Origin: Fistulifera solaris
Taxonomy: Eukaryota; Bacillariophyta; Bacillariophyceae; Naviculales; Stauroneidaceae
Length of the DNA: 64,000 nucleotides
NCBI GenBank assembly: GCA_030295235.1
Contig: AP026176.1
Coordinates: 186,001 to 250,000, forward strand
Direction: 5' to 3'
This document shows positions 1 through 9,231 of this stretch, piece after piece. A model generated the notes under the pieces. That model had not been told where the DNA came from and searched no databases. It saw nothing but the letters and a program-made list of their open reading frames with translations. Position 1 is the first letter of the stretch. Every line of letters begins with the position of its first letter. The translations under genes and the position numbers were made by a program.

Positions 1-78
1 GTATCAACAGCCGAAACGAGAGCAACAACGTGGACGATGATTTCGACGATCATCGCTGTGTTTGCTTTTTCTTGCTGA
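1..78 (+). CDS. C-terminal tail of a secreted, anchored protein (cut by window edge)
   Basis: Frame 1 is open from the first base to a TGA at 76-78. It encodes 25 residues: a Thr-rich stretch (VSTAETRATTWT) followed by a hydrophobic tail (MISTIIAVFAFSC). A Thr-rich stalk ending in a short hydrophobic segment is how the neighbouring secreted proteins end, so this is probably the last member, or the end, of another gene of the same array. What it shares with the neighbours is architecture, not alignable sequence. Only the tail is visible, so the class (Cys-rich or Thr/Pro-rich) cannot be told. Confidence 0.45.
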   Translation, partial: VSTAETRATTWTMISTIIAVFAFSC

Positions 79-391
79 AAGGTGATAAGTGATACCCTGT
101 TTCAATTCCGATGTATTACAATTACATTATTTATACCTAAGCCCCTCTAAGATCACCACTTGTCTGGTCCTTAATCCGTTAAAATTAAACTTGTAGAGGG
201 CACAAGGTGACATTCTGTGCAAAACTACTGCAAAACGGCTTCTCCATACTTAGAGCTTAGATCGACGGTTCTTGAAGCAACGCTTGAAAGATTTTAGAGA
301 TTAATCGCCATCGCACCATTCTTGGACGACGTAGGTCACAACACAACCTCGCACACCGCGAAATCGAAGATATCAAAAGTCTGTTATCAAA
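79..391. other. intergenic, no gene seen
   Basis: Spacer between the partial gene at the window edge and the first complete gene. It should hold the 3' end of the former and the promoter/5'UTR of the latter. No repeat or convincing ORF is seen. Confidence 0.5.
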
Positions 392-769
392 ATGAAGACT
401 TTATACTTGGCCATGCTAATCTCCTTGTCGACAGGTGCCTTAATTCGGCACCATAACAGCAAAGAGCAGACTCGTAAACTGGAAGAAGACTTGCCGACAA
501 TCTTGCCCGGTACTCCAGTGCCTACGACTGCGCCGACAACGGAATTACCAACGATCTTGCCTGCTATTGTGGATACTGGACTACCAACAGTTGTTCCTGT
601 CATAGATGATACCGGTTTGCCTACGATTTTCCCTGCCATAGTAGACACAGGAGCCCCAACGACGGAAGATGATTTCCAAACCGAGGGTCCTACGCCGCCT
701 GTAACGTCAGGGTCCTTTATTTCCGACAGTACCATAGCTGCCATTGCTATTGTCGCCGCTCTGCTTTGA
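392..769 (+). CDS. small secreted Thr/Pro-rich protein with RxL motif and hydrophobic C-terminus
   Basis: A 125-residue protein. Residues 1-16 are a signal peptide (MKTLYLAMLISLSTGA). A basic patch with an RKLE (RxL-type) motif follows at about residues 30-33. The middle consists of imperfect repeats of the pattern LPTI-x-PAIVDTG (at least three), rich in Thr and Pro and probably O-glycosylated. The last ~15 residues are hydrophobic with no charged tail, as in GPI-anchored proteins. It has no Cys-rich domain. The 1491 gene has the same layout and also contains a PAIVDT unit. RxL after the signal peptide is a known processing site in diatom frustule-associated proteins; a cell-wall role here is inference. 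The antisense frame is also open because of the repeats, but lacks these features. Confidence 0.7.
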   Translation: MKTLYLAMLISLSTGALIRHHNSKEQTRKLEEDLPTILPGTPVPTTAPTTELPTILPAIVDTGLPTVVPVIDDTGLPTIFPAIVDTGAPTTEDDFQTEGPTPPVTSGSFISDSTIAAIAIVAALL

Positions 770-1490
770 GCTAAATAGTATGGAGTCAGCATATCGTTGG
801 ATAAACTAGAGGCCCATGATTATAGTAAATGCGTTTTCCATATCCAAGGCAAGAACTCGGCTCTATGCTCGTCGTCTTCGCGTTTGAAGAAGCAAATCGT
901 TGCATATAGAATATGATGGCGATCGAACAGCGCTGCTTATACAAACTTTCGAACCTTTCATCATTTTCGCAGCCGCCCAATCGTTGTTCAATTGCACCTC
1001 GACAAGTCGCACCTACTCGGACGACGAAGGAGAGACGAATCTTGACCCTCCAAAATAATCAGGCACATGTTCACTTCCCATCAAATGACGAACTCATTTC
1101 GGCTGCCTGTATCATTGAGGATGTATCATCTTTCGTTTCGGAACATCGTTGCCTTGTAATTCCGATGTGCCCTCCACCCGTTATCATACCATAATATGAG
1201 ATCGCCCCAACCGATCAAGTCACGTTCCACGTAAATGCACCCGATGCATTTCTTCGTCTTGTTGTGGCTAGACAGAACATGAACATTAGATGAAAACCAT
1301 AAAACGAGAAGTTTGGTGATTTCCGGTACTCCGAGTCGATGTATGTCACTTCTTGATTTTTGGAACGGGGTATTCTCATCTTACATGAAAGAGGACGACA
1401 AAAGACTCCTTTTGTTTCTCTCACAAAGGAATCCATTTCATAATCGCGATTTTTGCACATACTTTTGATCATTGAAACTAAGACACCACG
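770..1490. other. intergenic, no gene seen
   Basis: Separates the two Thr/Pro-rich secreted protein genes. Short open frames on both strands have no recognisable domain, signal peptide or paralogue, and I do not call them. Confidence 0.5.
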
Positions 1491-1934
1491 ATGAAGACAG
1501 CACTCGCATCGATTCTGTTTCTCGCCATGAGCGCACAAGGCCATTTCATCGGCGACGATTCACGTGATTTACAAGACAACATCACCGATTCCACCCCTAC
1601 CATCGTTCCAGCGATTGTCGACACGGCGGAGCCTACCGTCTCTCCCACGGTCGCCCCCGATCCGACCGCCGCGCCCACGGCACAAGATACGCCGGCTCCC
1701 ACGGTCGCACCCACCGTTCCGCCCACGGTGGCACCCACCATTGCGCCCACGACCGTGGCACCGACCGTAGCTCCGACCGTGGCACCGACCGTAGCTCCGA
1801 CGGCCATTGAAGTGACGATTGAAGTCAATGGAACCGAAGTACCGGCGCCGGCTCCGACGTCGGGGTCGGCCTATGTTGAGGGAGGAGTCAAGTCATTTTT
1901 GGTTCTCTTGGTTGTGACGGCCTTGTTACTCTAA
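1491..1934 (+). CDS. small secreted Thr/Pro/Ala/Val-rich repeat protein, C-terminally anchored
   Basis: A 147-residue protein. The signal peptide is about residues 1-17 (MKTALASILFLAMSAQG), followed by an SRDLQ motif (RxL class) at about residues 24-28. Residues ~35-108 are a degenerate tandem repeat of APTV/PTVA units, so this part is almost only Ala, Pro, Thr and Val. A short spacer (EVTIEVNGTEVPAPAPTSG) precedes a C-terminal hydrophobic segment of about 17 residues that ends the protein, compatible with a GPI signal. It is the closest relative of the gene at 392-769. The repeat codons are themselves tandem repeats, so its length is expected to vary between strains. A stalk or wall-linked role is inferred from composition only. 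Confidence 0.72.
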   Translation: MKTALASILFLAMSAQGHFIGDDSRDLQDNITDSTPTIVPAIVDTAEPTVSPTVAPDPTAAPTAQDTPAPTVAPTVPPTVAPTIAPTTVAPTVAPTVAPTVAPTAIEVTIEVNGTEVPAPAPTSGSAYVEGGVKSFLVLLVVTALLL

Positions 1935-2514
1935 AGAAATCATTGGTGAATTGTGCGGAACGAGACGTCCGCGTAAAGGCATTTTCTGCAAGGAAACGCC
2001 ACGAACCAATATTCGTTCGCTCGCTGGTCCCTAGGACTTCAGAGTCTCTTATTGTTTTAGAAAGTTGAATCTTGTTTGTACATCATTTCGTCTCTCTACT
2101 TTTTTTAAAATTTGAATACAATCTTGTCGTAAATTGTTCGATTAGAACGCAAGAAAGAGAATGGCATCGAATGAAGGGAGAATGAATAAAAGAAAGGCGA
2201 GGAATGAATGCCATTCGAGATGAACAGGCGACAAGAAAATGTCCAGTGACCAGTGACCAGTGACCCAAGGGGACAGTCATCGTAATGATTCTCTACACTT
2301 CAAATGATTGTAATTATTGATGACTATTTTTATTACGAAGATTCTTCTTTGGCGCGCCTTCTTCCCTAATGCCGGCAGCCCACTCCGACTCCTCCACTGA
2401 TGGTCACATGCCGATAAAGGGATCCGCATTATTTTCCTTGCCACAATTCCTCCGAACAGTAGACTACCTGGTACCAGGTATAATATCCATCCATCACACT
2501 CCGAACGAAAGAAC
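1935..2514. other. intergenic with a CAGTGAC triplication
   Basis: No gene seen. A perfect three-copy tandem of the 7-mer CAGTGAC lies at 2244-2264. The rest should include the 3'UTR of the upstream gene and the promoter of the first Cys-rich gene. Confidence 0.5.
2244..2264. repeat. tandem repeat (CAGTGAC)x3
   Basis: Three perfect head-to-tail copies of CAGTGAC. The same kind of 7-base micro-duplication appears at 40874. Confidence 0.9.
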
Positions 2515-3465
2515 ATGAAAGCTCTAACGCTCCTACTCCTTTTAACGACGACTCTCACACAACCAACACAATCGAGACCCGCACGCCGCCGACTCGGCCG
2601 TGCCTTGCAAAACAGCAGTGCGGTGTGCACCTTCGATGCCTTCCTGGCGGATGAGTGTTCCTATGAAGAATTTTGTCTTCCCACCGAACCCAACAGCGCC
2701 GTTTATTGTGAGGGTCTTCCGAATTCCACGTGGGCCGTCGAAGTGATTTACTATGCATTGTGTTACGATGATTTTGATGATTTGGAAGGAGAATTGTACA
2801 ATGCATCGATACCGATTCCACCGGATGGATATTGCGCCACCGAACGGGAACTTTTCACGTTTGCTCAAAACGTTTTGACGAACGTGACATTGGTTCAAAG
2901 TATCACGGCGCCCTATCAGAATGATGTTTTTGAACAATACAACATCAAAGCATGTCCCGACAGTGAGCTGCCGGATTTTGTCTTTGGAGCAAACTATTGT
3001 TACGATGGATGCCCGGTCGTGGCATCGATTGGGGGTGACTTTTGTACGGGAGAATGTACACTCTGTGCGGATGGTGCCGGACTGCTTAACTGCAGCAATG
3101 TGGATCCCACTTTGGTTTCTACATGCTCGGACGAAGATGATACTATTTATGAGAAGCTCGTTAACTATTTGGGACAAGCGGAGGAATCACCCAATGCGGC
3201 TCCAGCAACTTCGCCAGCTGCAGCACCTGTGACCTCGACGGATGTAACGCCGACTCAAACGGCTGCCCAACAACCTGCGGCAGAAACGCCCGTTGTGGAG
3301 CCGTCCGCACCATCGCCGACGACAGCACAGCAACCTACGAGTGACGAAGAACCCACCGTGAATCCTTTCAATACCACCGAGAGCACGTCGTCATCGACGG
3401 AAACGCGCAATGTCATGGCTGTGGGGATGTTGACACTCATCGCACACGCCCTGTGGTTTGCATAA
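2515..3465 (+). CDS. secreted RxL Cys-rich surface protein, paralogue 1
   Basis: A 316-residue protein. The signal peptide is about residues 1-20. A basic segment ending RRLGRALQ follows (RxL motif; possible Kex2-like or RxL processing). A Cys-rich domain (about residues 35-205) has 14 cysteines in patterns such as CxxxxFC, GYC, NYCYDGC and CTGECTLC, with several N-glycosylation sequons. Next comes a Thr/Pro/Ala/Ser-rich stalk (about 220-295) and a hydrophobic end (about 300-316) suited to a GPI anchor. The 3939 gene is very similar along its length; the 5426 and 29548 genes are more distant. The order RxL, Cys-rich domain, C-terminal membrane anchor recalls diatom silica-deposition/cell-wall proteins such as silicanins. 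I could not verify homology, so the wall role is inference. Confidence 0.8.
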   Translation: MKALTLLLLLTTTLTQPTQSRPARRRLGRALQNSSAVCTFDAFLADECSYEEFCLPTEPNSAVYCEGLPNSTWAVEVIYYALCYDDFDDLEGELYNASIPIPPDGYCATERELFTFAQNVLTNVTLVQSITAPYQNDVFEQYNIKACPDSELPDFVFGANYCYDGCPVVASIGGDFCTGECTLCADGAGLLNCSNVDPTLVSTCSDEDDTIYEKLVNYLGQAEESPNAAPATSPAAAPVTSTDVTPTQTAAQQPAAETPVVEPSAPSPTTAQQPTSDEEPTVNPFNTTESTSSSTETRNVMAVGMLTLIAHALWFA

Positions 3466-3938
3466 AACACCGTTGTGAAATGATGGGGACTGATTGGCAG
3501 TCGAGCAAGGAAGCGCGGAGCGCTTTCATCGAGCGTCCATTCTCCTACAGAGGGTAAACAGCGATTTCGACACCAGGGGGACCGAACTTGCCTTGCGGGG
3601 AGGACGACAAGCGAAAATCTTTTTACAGCATGCATCGCTACTATTGGTCAAGTCCCTAGCCGTTTCGAGCCGTCCCGGCGATTATCGTTAGCTCGATCAA
3701 TAAGGTTAGTGTCAGTCATTAAAAGCTGTCAAGGTCATTGGTAATCTACTCTCCAACCTAGTCATAAAATCTTATATAGCACAAAGTGTAGTGCGCGTTT
3801 CAATTATTTTGGTTCGTTCGATCCAAGAAGCACGCAAGATATGCGAGCAACCAAGTTGCCGTCAAAAGCCATTCTCTGTCCATCGGAAACTTCAAATTAT
3901 TGCAAAAGTAACCTATTCACTAGCCCCGAAGAAAAGAT
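3466..3938. other. intergenic, no gene seen
   Basis: Spacer between Cys-rich paralogues 1 and 2. Short open frames are not supported. Confidence 0.5.
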
Positions 3939-4883
3939 ATGAAAGCTGTGGCTCTCCTTCCCCTCCTGACGGCTCTTGCGCGAGAAGGACAGTCGCAGTC
4001 ACTCCTGAAGCCCAGTTTACCGTCAGCCCGCCGACTCGGCCGTGCCTTGCAAAACAGCAGTGCCTTGTGCACCTTCGATGCCTTTATCGCGGGAGAGTGT
4101 TCCTACGAACAATTTTGTCTTCCGACCGAACCCAACAGCGCCGTTTATTGTCAGGGTCTACCGACGTCGACGTGGACGGTCGAAGTGGTTTATTTCGAAT
4201 TGTGCTACGATGATTTCGATGACTTGGAAGGTGACTTGTACAACGCGTCGATTCCTCTCCCACCCGATGGATACTGCTCAACCGAGAGGGGACTATTCAC
4301 TTTTGAGCAAGAAGTTTTGACCAGTGTTTCGTTGAATCATACCATTACGGCGCCCTTTCAGAGTGCCGTTTTGGAAGATTACAATGTTGTGGCCTGTCCC
4401 GACAGTGAGTTGCCCGATTTTGTGTTTGGAGTGAACTATTGCTACGATGGTTGTCCACTGATGGCGTCGATCGATGGTACCACTTGTACGGGAGAATGCA
4501 CCGTTTGTTCCGATGGTGTAGGATTGCTCAATTGCAGCAATCTCGATCCGACCTTTGTGTATGAATGCTCACCCGACTTCACCGATGATGATATTTATGA
4601 AGAACTCTTGACCTACTTGGGAAAGGAAGAGGAAACACCGAACGCGTCTCCGGTGACATCACCTGTCGAAACACCTGTTGCGACACCTGCCGACACTCCT
4701 GCGGGAACGCCGGTCGAAGAACCTCCCGCGGCGTCACCAACGACCAATGAAGAAGAACAAGAACCCGTCGCGCCAGTCAGTCCTTCTAATACTACCGATA
4801 ATACCTCATCGTCATCGGCGGGAATGAGTGGTGGATTTGCTGTTGCGTTTGCCGTTGCCGTGTACTCCTTGTTTGTCTACTGA
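3939..4883 (+). CDS. secreted RxL Cys-rich surface protein, paralogue 2
   Basis: A 314-residue protein, a close tandem duplicate of the gene at 2515. It has the same signal peptide type (MKAVALLPLLTALAREGQS), the same RRLGRALQNSSA segment, the same 14-cysteine domain and the same YDDFDDLEG and CPDSELPDFVFG blocks. The stalk differs (repeated TPV/TPA units) and the C-terminal hydrophobic segment (GGFAVAFAVAVYSLFVY) differs in sequence but not in character. So the Cys-rich domain is conserved while stalk and tail drift. The stop is followed at once by AT-rich sequence with an AATAAA-like element (about 4887-4892), a plausible polyadenylation signal. Extracellular or membrane-surface location is predicted; the function is unknown. 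Confidence 0.8.
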   Translation: MKAVALLPLLTALAREGQSQSLLKPSLPSARRLGRALQNSSALCTFDAFIAGECSYEQFCLPTEPNSAVYCQGLPTSTWTVEVVYFELCYDDFDDLEGDLYNASIPLPPDGYCSTERGLFTFEQEVLTSVSLNHTITAPFQSAVLEDYNVVACPDSELPDFVFGVNYCYDGCPLMASIDGTTCTGECTVCSDGVGLLNCSNLDPTFVYECSPDFTDDDIYEELLTYLGKEEETPNASPVTSPVETPVATPADTPAGTPVEEPPAASPTTNEEEQEPVAPVSPSNTTDNTSSSSAGMSGGFAVAFAVAVYSLFVY

Positions 4884-5425
4884 TGAAATAAAAACAGCCA
4901 CTACCAAATTGTTTTTATTAAAATGACATAAAAGCTATAAAATCACGTCAATGTTCAGCGTTCAGCATTTTACAAATAAAAACAAACTGTGAACTTATCG
5001 AATTTCTGTCATAAGCTTTGTTGGCTTACTTGAGCCTACAGCTTGCAAACTATGTTTCTCTCATAAGTTGACAAAGCTGCCTTGTTTGAGAATTCGTACA
5101 TCAAGATAATAGCTTCAGAGCACCCCGCATAAGCGGAAACTAACCACGATTGGTTATCAGTCACGATGTCGAAACTCCACCCCAACACATTCGGTACTCC
5201 GAAAGTACATTTACTGTCCGTTGTGAGTCGTTTTTGTCGGTTGATCCGATTAGATATTAAGTCGAAAAAATGTTCATTCGCCAATCGTACATTCCAATAA
5301 TTTTTCTTCCAACAAGAAGCCGTGGATAAACGTGCCTCCACTTGGACTTACGGCTTCCATTGCAACAGCAAACAACAAAGCAACCAGCACCATTTTATTC
5401 TCATCTTCTTTTTAAAAGGCCAACC
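4884..5425. other. intergenic, no gene seen
   Basis: Holds the AT-rich 3' flank of the 3939 gene. Nothing else is recognised. A longer in-frame start for the next gene at 5342 is rejected in favour of 5426, where the signal peptide begins. Confidence 0.5.
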
Positions 5426-6223
5426 ATGCATTTCCTTTTTCTCGTTATAGCACTGCCAGTCATCGCTGGCGCCCTGGATACATCCACACAGTTACTATAC
5501 GACAAGGCGTATCGCCGACACACTCGCTTGCTGCAACGACAACACCATCATGTCGTTCGAAAACTCGAAGTATGTGACTTTTTCACTACCTTGCAACTCA
5601 ATTGTTCGATCGAAGAATTTTGTGCCATTCTCAATGACGCCGAAGATGTTTCGACGTACGAATGTGGTGGGGATCTGGAAGGTGCCGGGACGTTTTATTA
5701 TCGCGTCGAAGATCCTTTGAAATGCTACGAAAGTTTTCAAGACGAAAATGGCACCATCGTGGAAGATGTGGCACTTGAGGGCGCTGCGTATTGTTCACGA
5801 ACGACAGGGTATTTCAATTTCACGGGAGATTTACTCACTGTATCCGATTTGACGGAGGAAATTACTGCCCCGGACGAATTACAAGGCGTTTTGCGGTTAG
5901 TATTGCCGATTGCGGCCTGCACCATGGACGAATCGGACTTTTTTATCAATCAGCCCTATTGCATTGGGAAGTGTCCGGATGTGATCGAAATCAATGGCGT
6001 CCAATGTGAGGGCGATTGCGTGGAATGCGACGACGGCTCTCGTCTGCCGAATTGTGGGAATATTGATGCCAGTTTAGTGGGGAATTGCGCGGCACCGGAA
6101 TGGGAGGACGATGATTTTACCGAAGAGTTTCTCGCGTATTTCAACAAGACGAATACGGGCTCATCGGCTGGGGCACAGGTCTCGTCAATTGGTGTCTTAC
6201 TGTCATTACTGGCGTTCTTTTGA
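5426..6223 (+). CDS. secreted Cys-rich surface protein, paralogue 3 (divergent, short stalk)
   Basis: I choose the ATG at 5426 because it opens directly into a signal peptide (MHFLFLVIALPVIAGA); upstream in-frame codons would mask it. The product is 265 residues. A basic region with RLLQ (RxL-type) and RKLEVC precedes a Cys-rich domain that shares the spacing of paralogues 1 and 2 (EFCAI, EDPLKCYES, AAYCS, PYCIGKCPD, CEGDCVECDDG, LPNCGNID). It lacks the long Thr/Pro stalk: a short NKTNTGSSAGAQ linker leads to the hydrophobic end (VSSIGVLLSLLAFF). It is therefore an older duplicate that lost, or never gained, the stalk. Function unknown; cell surface or secretory compartment predicted. Confidence 0.78.
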   Translation: MHFLFLVIALPVIAGALDTSTQLLYDKAYRRHTRLLQRQHHHVVRKLEVCDFFTTLQLNCSIEEFCAILNDAEDVSTYECGGDLEGAGTFYYRVEDPLKCYESFQDENGTIVEDVALEGAAYCSRTTGYFNFTGDLLTVSDLTEEITAPDELQGVLRLVLPIAACTMDESDFFINQPYCIGKCPDVIEINGVQCEGDCVECDDGSRLPNCGNIDASLVGNCAAPEWEDDDFTEEFLAYFNKTNTGSSAGAQVSSIGVLLSLLAFF

Positions 6224-6886
6224 AATGAGCTGCCATTAAATTCAATTGCAGCTTCAATTGATGGCAAGGGCAGGGATGAATTAGAATTAGACTCGAGCCT
6301 TTCCCTCCTTTTGCAGAACAAATTCTGTCACAACTATCGCTCCTTAAAAGTTCGATCTACTTCGTTATAAGACTATGTCCTACGTCCTCAAGCACCATAA
6401 TTTGCGAACAGTTCGTATTGCTTTTCATGGATTTACATTTCTGTCGAGTGTTGGAATAGACTATTAGGTCTGCTCGTGCGCCTTAGTTTTTTAAAACGGT
6501 TGCTCAACGTCGTTGTTTCGTGAGCGATTTCGACAGGGCGCCAAAATGACCAATGCGCGGATATTTTTGAGTATCAACGGAAACTACGATTAAAGGGTAA
6601 AAACCCAATGAAGTAGAATACTGTATTTAAGCAAGTACCGCTCGCTAAGTACTGTGGACTTGAATGTAGGGCTATGATCCACGTCAGTCTCCGTGATACA
6701 CGGAGTAAACACACTGGGTTCACGGTCGCCAAGAGGCGAGAGCTTTTTTCATCCTCACAAAAAAAAACTCACAATCAACATAATAACATCACCTTTCTCG
6801 TAGTCGTCCTCCATCGGGCTCTTCTTGACTTCCTCTCTCGAACTTGCTTTCTTCCACAATTGCTTTTCTTTTTTACACAAACAGCA
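6224..6886. other. intergenic, no gene seen
   Basis: No supported coding sequence. An in-frame extension of the next gene reaches 6674 but is AT-rich and low in coding character; the later ATG at 6887 is preferred. Confidence 0.5.
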
Positions 6887-7318
6887 ATGTGCTTTCCGGA
6901 TCAAAAATGCGTCGACGAACGCCCCTCACGCTACAAGCGACGCAAAGTCTCGTTCGCTCCCGCCATTTCAATCCACGAAACCGACGCCTCGTCAGAGACG
7001 TGGTATCAAGCCGTGGATTACTCAACATTCGAACGCGAACGCCGGGAAACCCTCCAAACGTTACAGAACGAAAATTTAGATCCAGACAGCCGGCGGGGAC
7101 TGGAAGGGACGCGACAAGAAATTATGGAACGCAAACGAAAGTCCTTGCAGTGCAAGAAAGCCGTACTGGAACAACAGGAATTGCAAAAGTCGTTGGGATA
7201 CTTCAATCCGGAATTGTTGGAAGAAACGTATAGGAAATATTCCGACGAAGCGGCGCACTGCGCGAGGCAACGGGCGATGAATACGGAACAACAAGAATTA
7301 TCATTGCCGTGCTGGTGA
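6887..7318 (+). CDS. small basic/coiled protein of a diatom-type unknown family (V-S-F / WY / RGLE pattern)
   Basis: A 143-residue protein from the ATG at 6887. Visible features are a basic N-terminus (SRYKRRKVSFAP), an SETWYQAVDYSTFERERRE block at about residues 37-55, an RRGLEGTRQEIMERKRKS block around residues 70-87, and then a Gln/Glu-rich helical region ending in QELSLPCW. The order basic KVSF, Trp-Tyr helix, RGLE, QEL repeats matches a lineage-expanded family I recall from diatom genomes only by pattern, with no known activity. No signal peptide or membrane segment is present, so a cytosolic or nuclear location is likely. A nuclear role is suggested only by the basic stretch. It is not linked functionally to its neighbours by anything visible. 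Confidence 0.6.
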   Translation: MCFPDQKCVDERPSRYKRRKVSFAPAISIHETDASSETWYQAVDYSTFERERRETLQTLQNENLDPDSRRGLEGTRQEIMERKRKSLQCKKAVLEQQELQKSLGYFNPELLEETYRKYSDEAAHCARQRAMNTEQQELSLPCW

Positions 7319-7769
7319 TTTTAGAATTGAATAGAGATAAAGAGAGAGATACAAATTGCACAATTCACAAACTAGTCTCATGGCTGGGTTTTCTTCCGAA
7401 TCTATCTACAATTGTGTATATTATTGTAAGAAAAGTGACCCGAGACTCTGAAAAGACTTTTCTAATTACAACCATAGAGGAACTCATTGCTACAGCTCTA
7501 TTACTATCTTTGTCAACCCATTTCTTGAAAGGTGACAATAGATGTAGGTTTTGAGCGAGTTAGACCCCCTAAGGCAATGCGATGACATGGACGCCCTTAC
7601 TGCAGTCCGGTCATGAATGACGTCAGATAGATGTTCGGAAGAGCTTCGTCGAAAAATCAGTCGTGAATGTGGGCGCGTTCTCGTCGATCTTTTTTTGTTT
7701 CTCATTATACTCTCTTCAATTCATTCATTGATTCATTCTCGACTTTCATTCAATAAGCATTTAGCAACA
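7319..7769. other. intergenic, no gene seen
   Basis: Spacer before the SDR cluster; nothing recognised. Confidence 0.5.
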
Positions 7770-8598
7770 ATGTTGCTTATTACACCCTCGAAGGACGCGT
7801 CGCGGTCGTGACGGGAAGTAACAAAGGCATTGGGTATTTTATTGCTCTACAACTGGGGTTGTCGGGTCTCTTTCAACACATTTGTCTCGCGTGTCGCGAC
7901 CTTCAACTCGCACAAGAAGCCGTAGCTTCGCTCAAACAGCAATTACCACCCGAAGTCCAAGTATCGAGTGCTCCCTTGCTATTGGGAGACACCACCAGTC
8001 ATCACGAATTGGCGCAAACGTTGGAAGAACGCTACGGCAAAATCGATGTTCTTGTCAACAATGCCGCCATGGCGTTCAAACAAGCGGATCCGACACCGTT
8101 TCTTGAACAATGTAGTCCTACGCTCAACGTCAATTTTCGTGGTACCTGTGATTTGACCGAACAATTGTTGCCCCTGCTCCGCAAAGGCACCGACGCCCGC
8201 ATCGTCAATGTTGCCAGCATGTCGGGACGACTCGGACAAGTTTCCCCGGAACGACAAGCCCAATTTGCGGCCGACGATTTGACCATGGAACAATTGCACG
8301 CTTTGGTGGATGAATTTGAACGCGATGTTCTGGCGGGACGTCACCGCGAAAAGGGATGGAGCAATTCGAATTACGGAATGAGTAAACTGGCGGTGATTGC
8401 CGCCACGAAAGTCTGGGCCCGTCGAGAACCTTCCATCAATGTCAATTGCTGTTGTCCGGGCTACTGTAAGACGGATATGACCAGTCAAAAGGATTGCGTG
8501 ATCCGGCGGACGGTGCTAAAAATGCGGTATTGCCGGCGACCATGGAGCATCCTCCGACGGGAGAATTCTTTTCCGATTATGGGGTAGCGAGTTGGTAA
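7770..8598 (+). pseudogene. carbonyl-reductase-like SDR, copy 1, two frame breaks
   Basis: The body encodes a classical NAD(P)-dependent SDR: VVTGSNKGIG cofactor motif, VLVNNAAM, and the YGMSK catalytic Tyr-Lys pair, aligned throughout with the next two genes. Two single-base faults interrupt it. At the 5' end the only nearby ATG (7770) is out of frame with the body, and the in-frame upstream sequence has no ATG before a stop at 7754-7756. Near the 3' end the frame shifts at an AAAA run (8487-8490). After it, the other frame carries the expected conserved C-terminus (RDPADGAK then GVASW) and stops at 8596-8598. Selection has clearly kept the reading frames, so this is either a very young pseudogene or an intact gene with two base-call deletions. 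Confidence 0.7.
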
Positions 8599-9231
8599 GA
8601 ACCGGATTACCAATCATCAAAGATTGAGATGGTTCGTTACAGTGTAAATGTCTTCTTCGTTCCTAAATGTTAATCTATATCTGACTGTGCTTCTATCACG
8701 ATACGCTTTCTCTCCAGGACACAGCCCCTCTACAGCGTGATTTTAAAAGCTCTGTGGAATGCCATACGGGGGAGATAACAAATAGATGTTTGCGTTGCTT
8801 TCGTTGAAAACGTATTCCCTAGCTTATTCCGACATATCTAGCCACGCGGAGAAGTAAGTTTATGCAATGTTCGATGTGTAACCTAGATTCACCAAATCCG
8901 GAACGGTTCCTTGAATTGCCGCTGAGGAAGTCTCCAAAGTTTCCAGTCGTATAATTTTGTTTCACGCCCTTCTGACAACCGCAGTTCTCGTTCTTTACCG
9001 AACCATTCGCAAAGTAAGAAGGTCGAAACACCACTTTCTGTGGGCTCCTGAGTGACATCGGTGATATCTTGAATCTAACAGAATAAACGACAGAACAATC
9101 GACGAATCTCAAAATTGAGAAGCCGTCTTTTGGATCGCCCTATCGTGCGTGCTCCACTTTCTCACAAAATTTCATTCTTTTTTTTGAGAATTGAACGATC
9201 CATTTACAAATCATAAAACATATCAATCACC
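8599..9231. other. intergenic, no gene seen
   Basis: Spacer between SDR copies 1 and 2. No additional gene or repeat recognised. Confidence 0.5.

Noticed and set aside
373-792. Long minus-strand frame opposite the first Thr/Pro-rich gene
   Set aside because: The plus frame has signal peptide, RxL and tail; the minus frame is a mirror of repeat codons with no such features.
1478-1828. Minus-strand Val/Gly/Ala/Thr repeat frame opposite the 1491 gene
   Set aside because: It is the complement of the APTV repeat, lacking a start context or domain.
2542-3177. Minus-strand frame of 211 codons opposite Cys-rich paralogue 1
   Set aside because: The sense frame is conserved in a paralogue, which fixes the coding strand.
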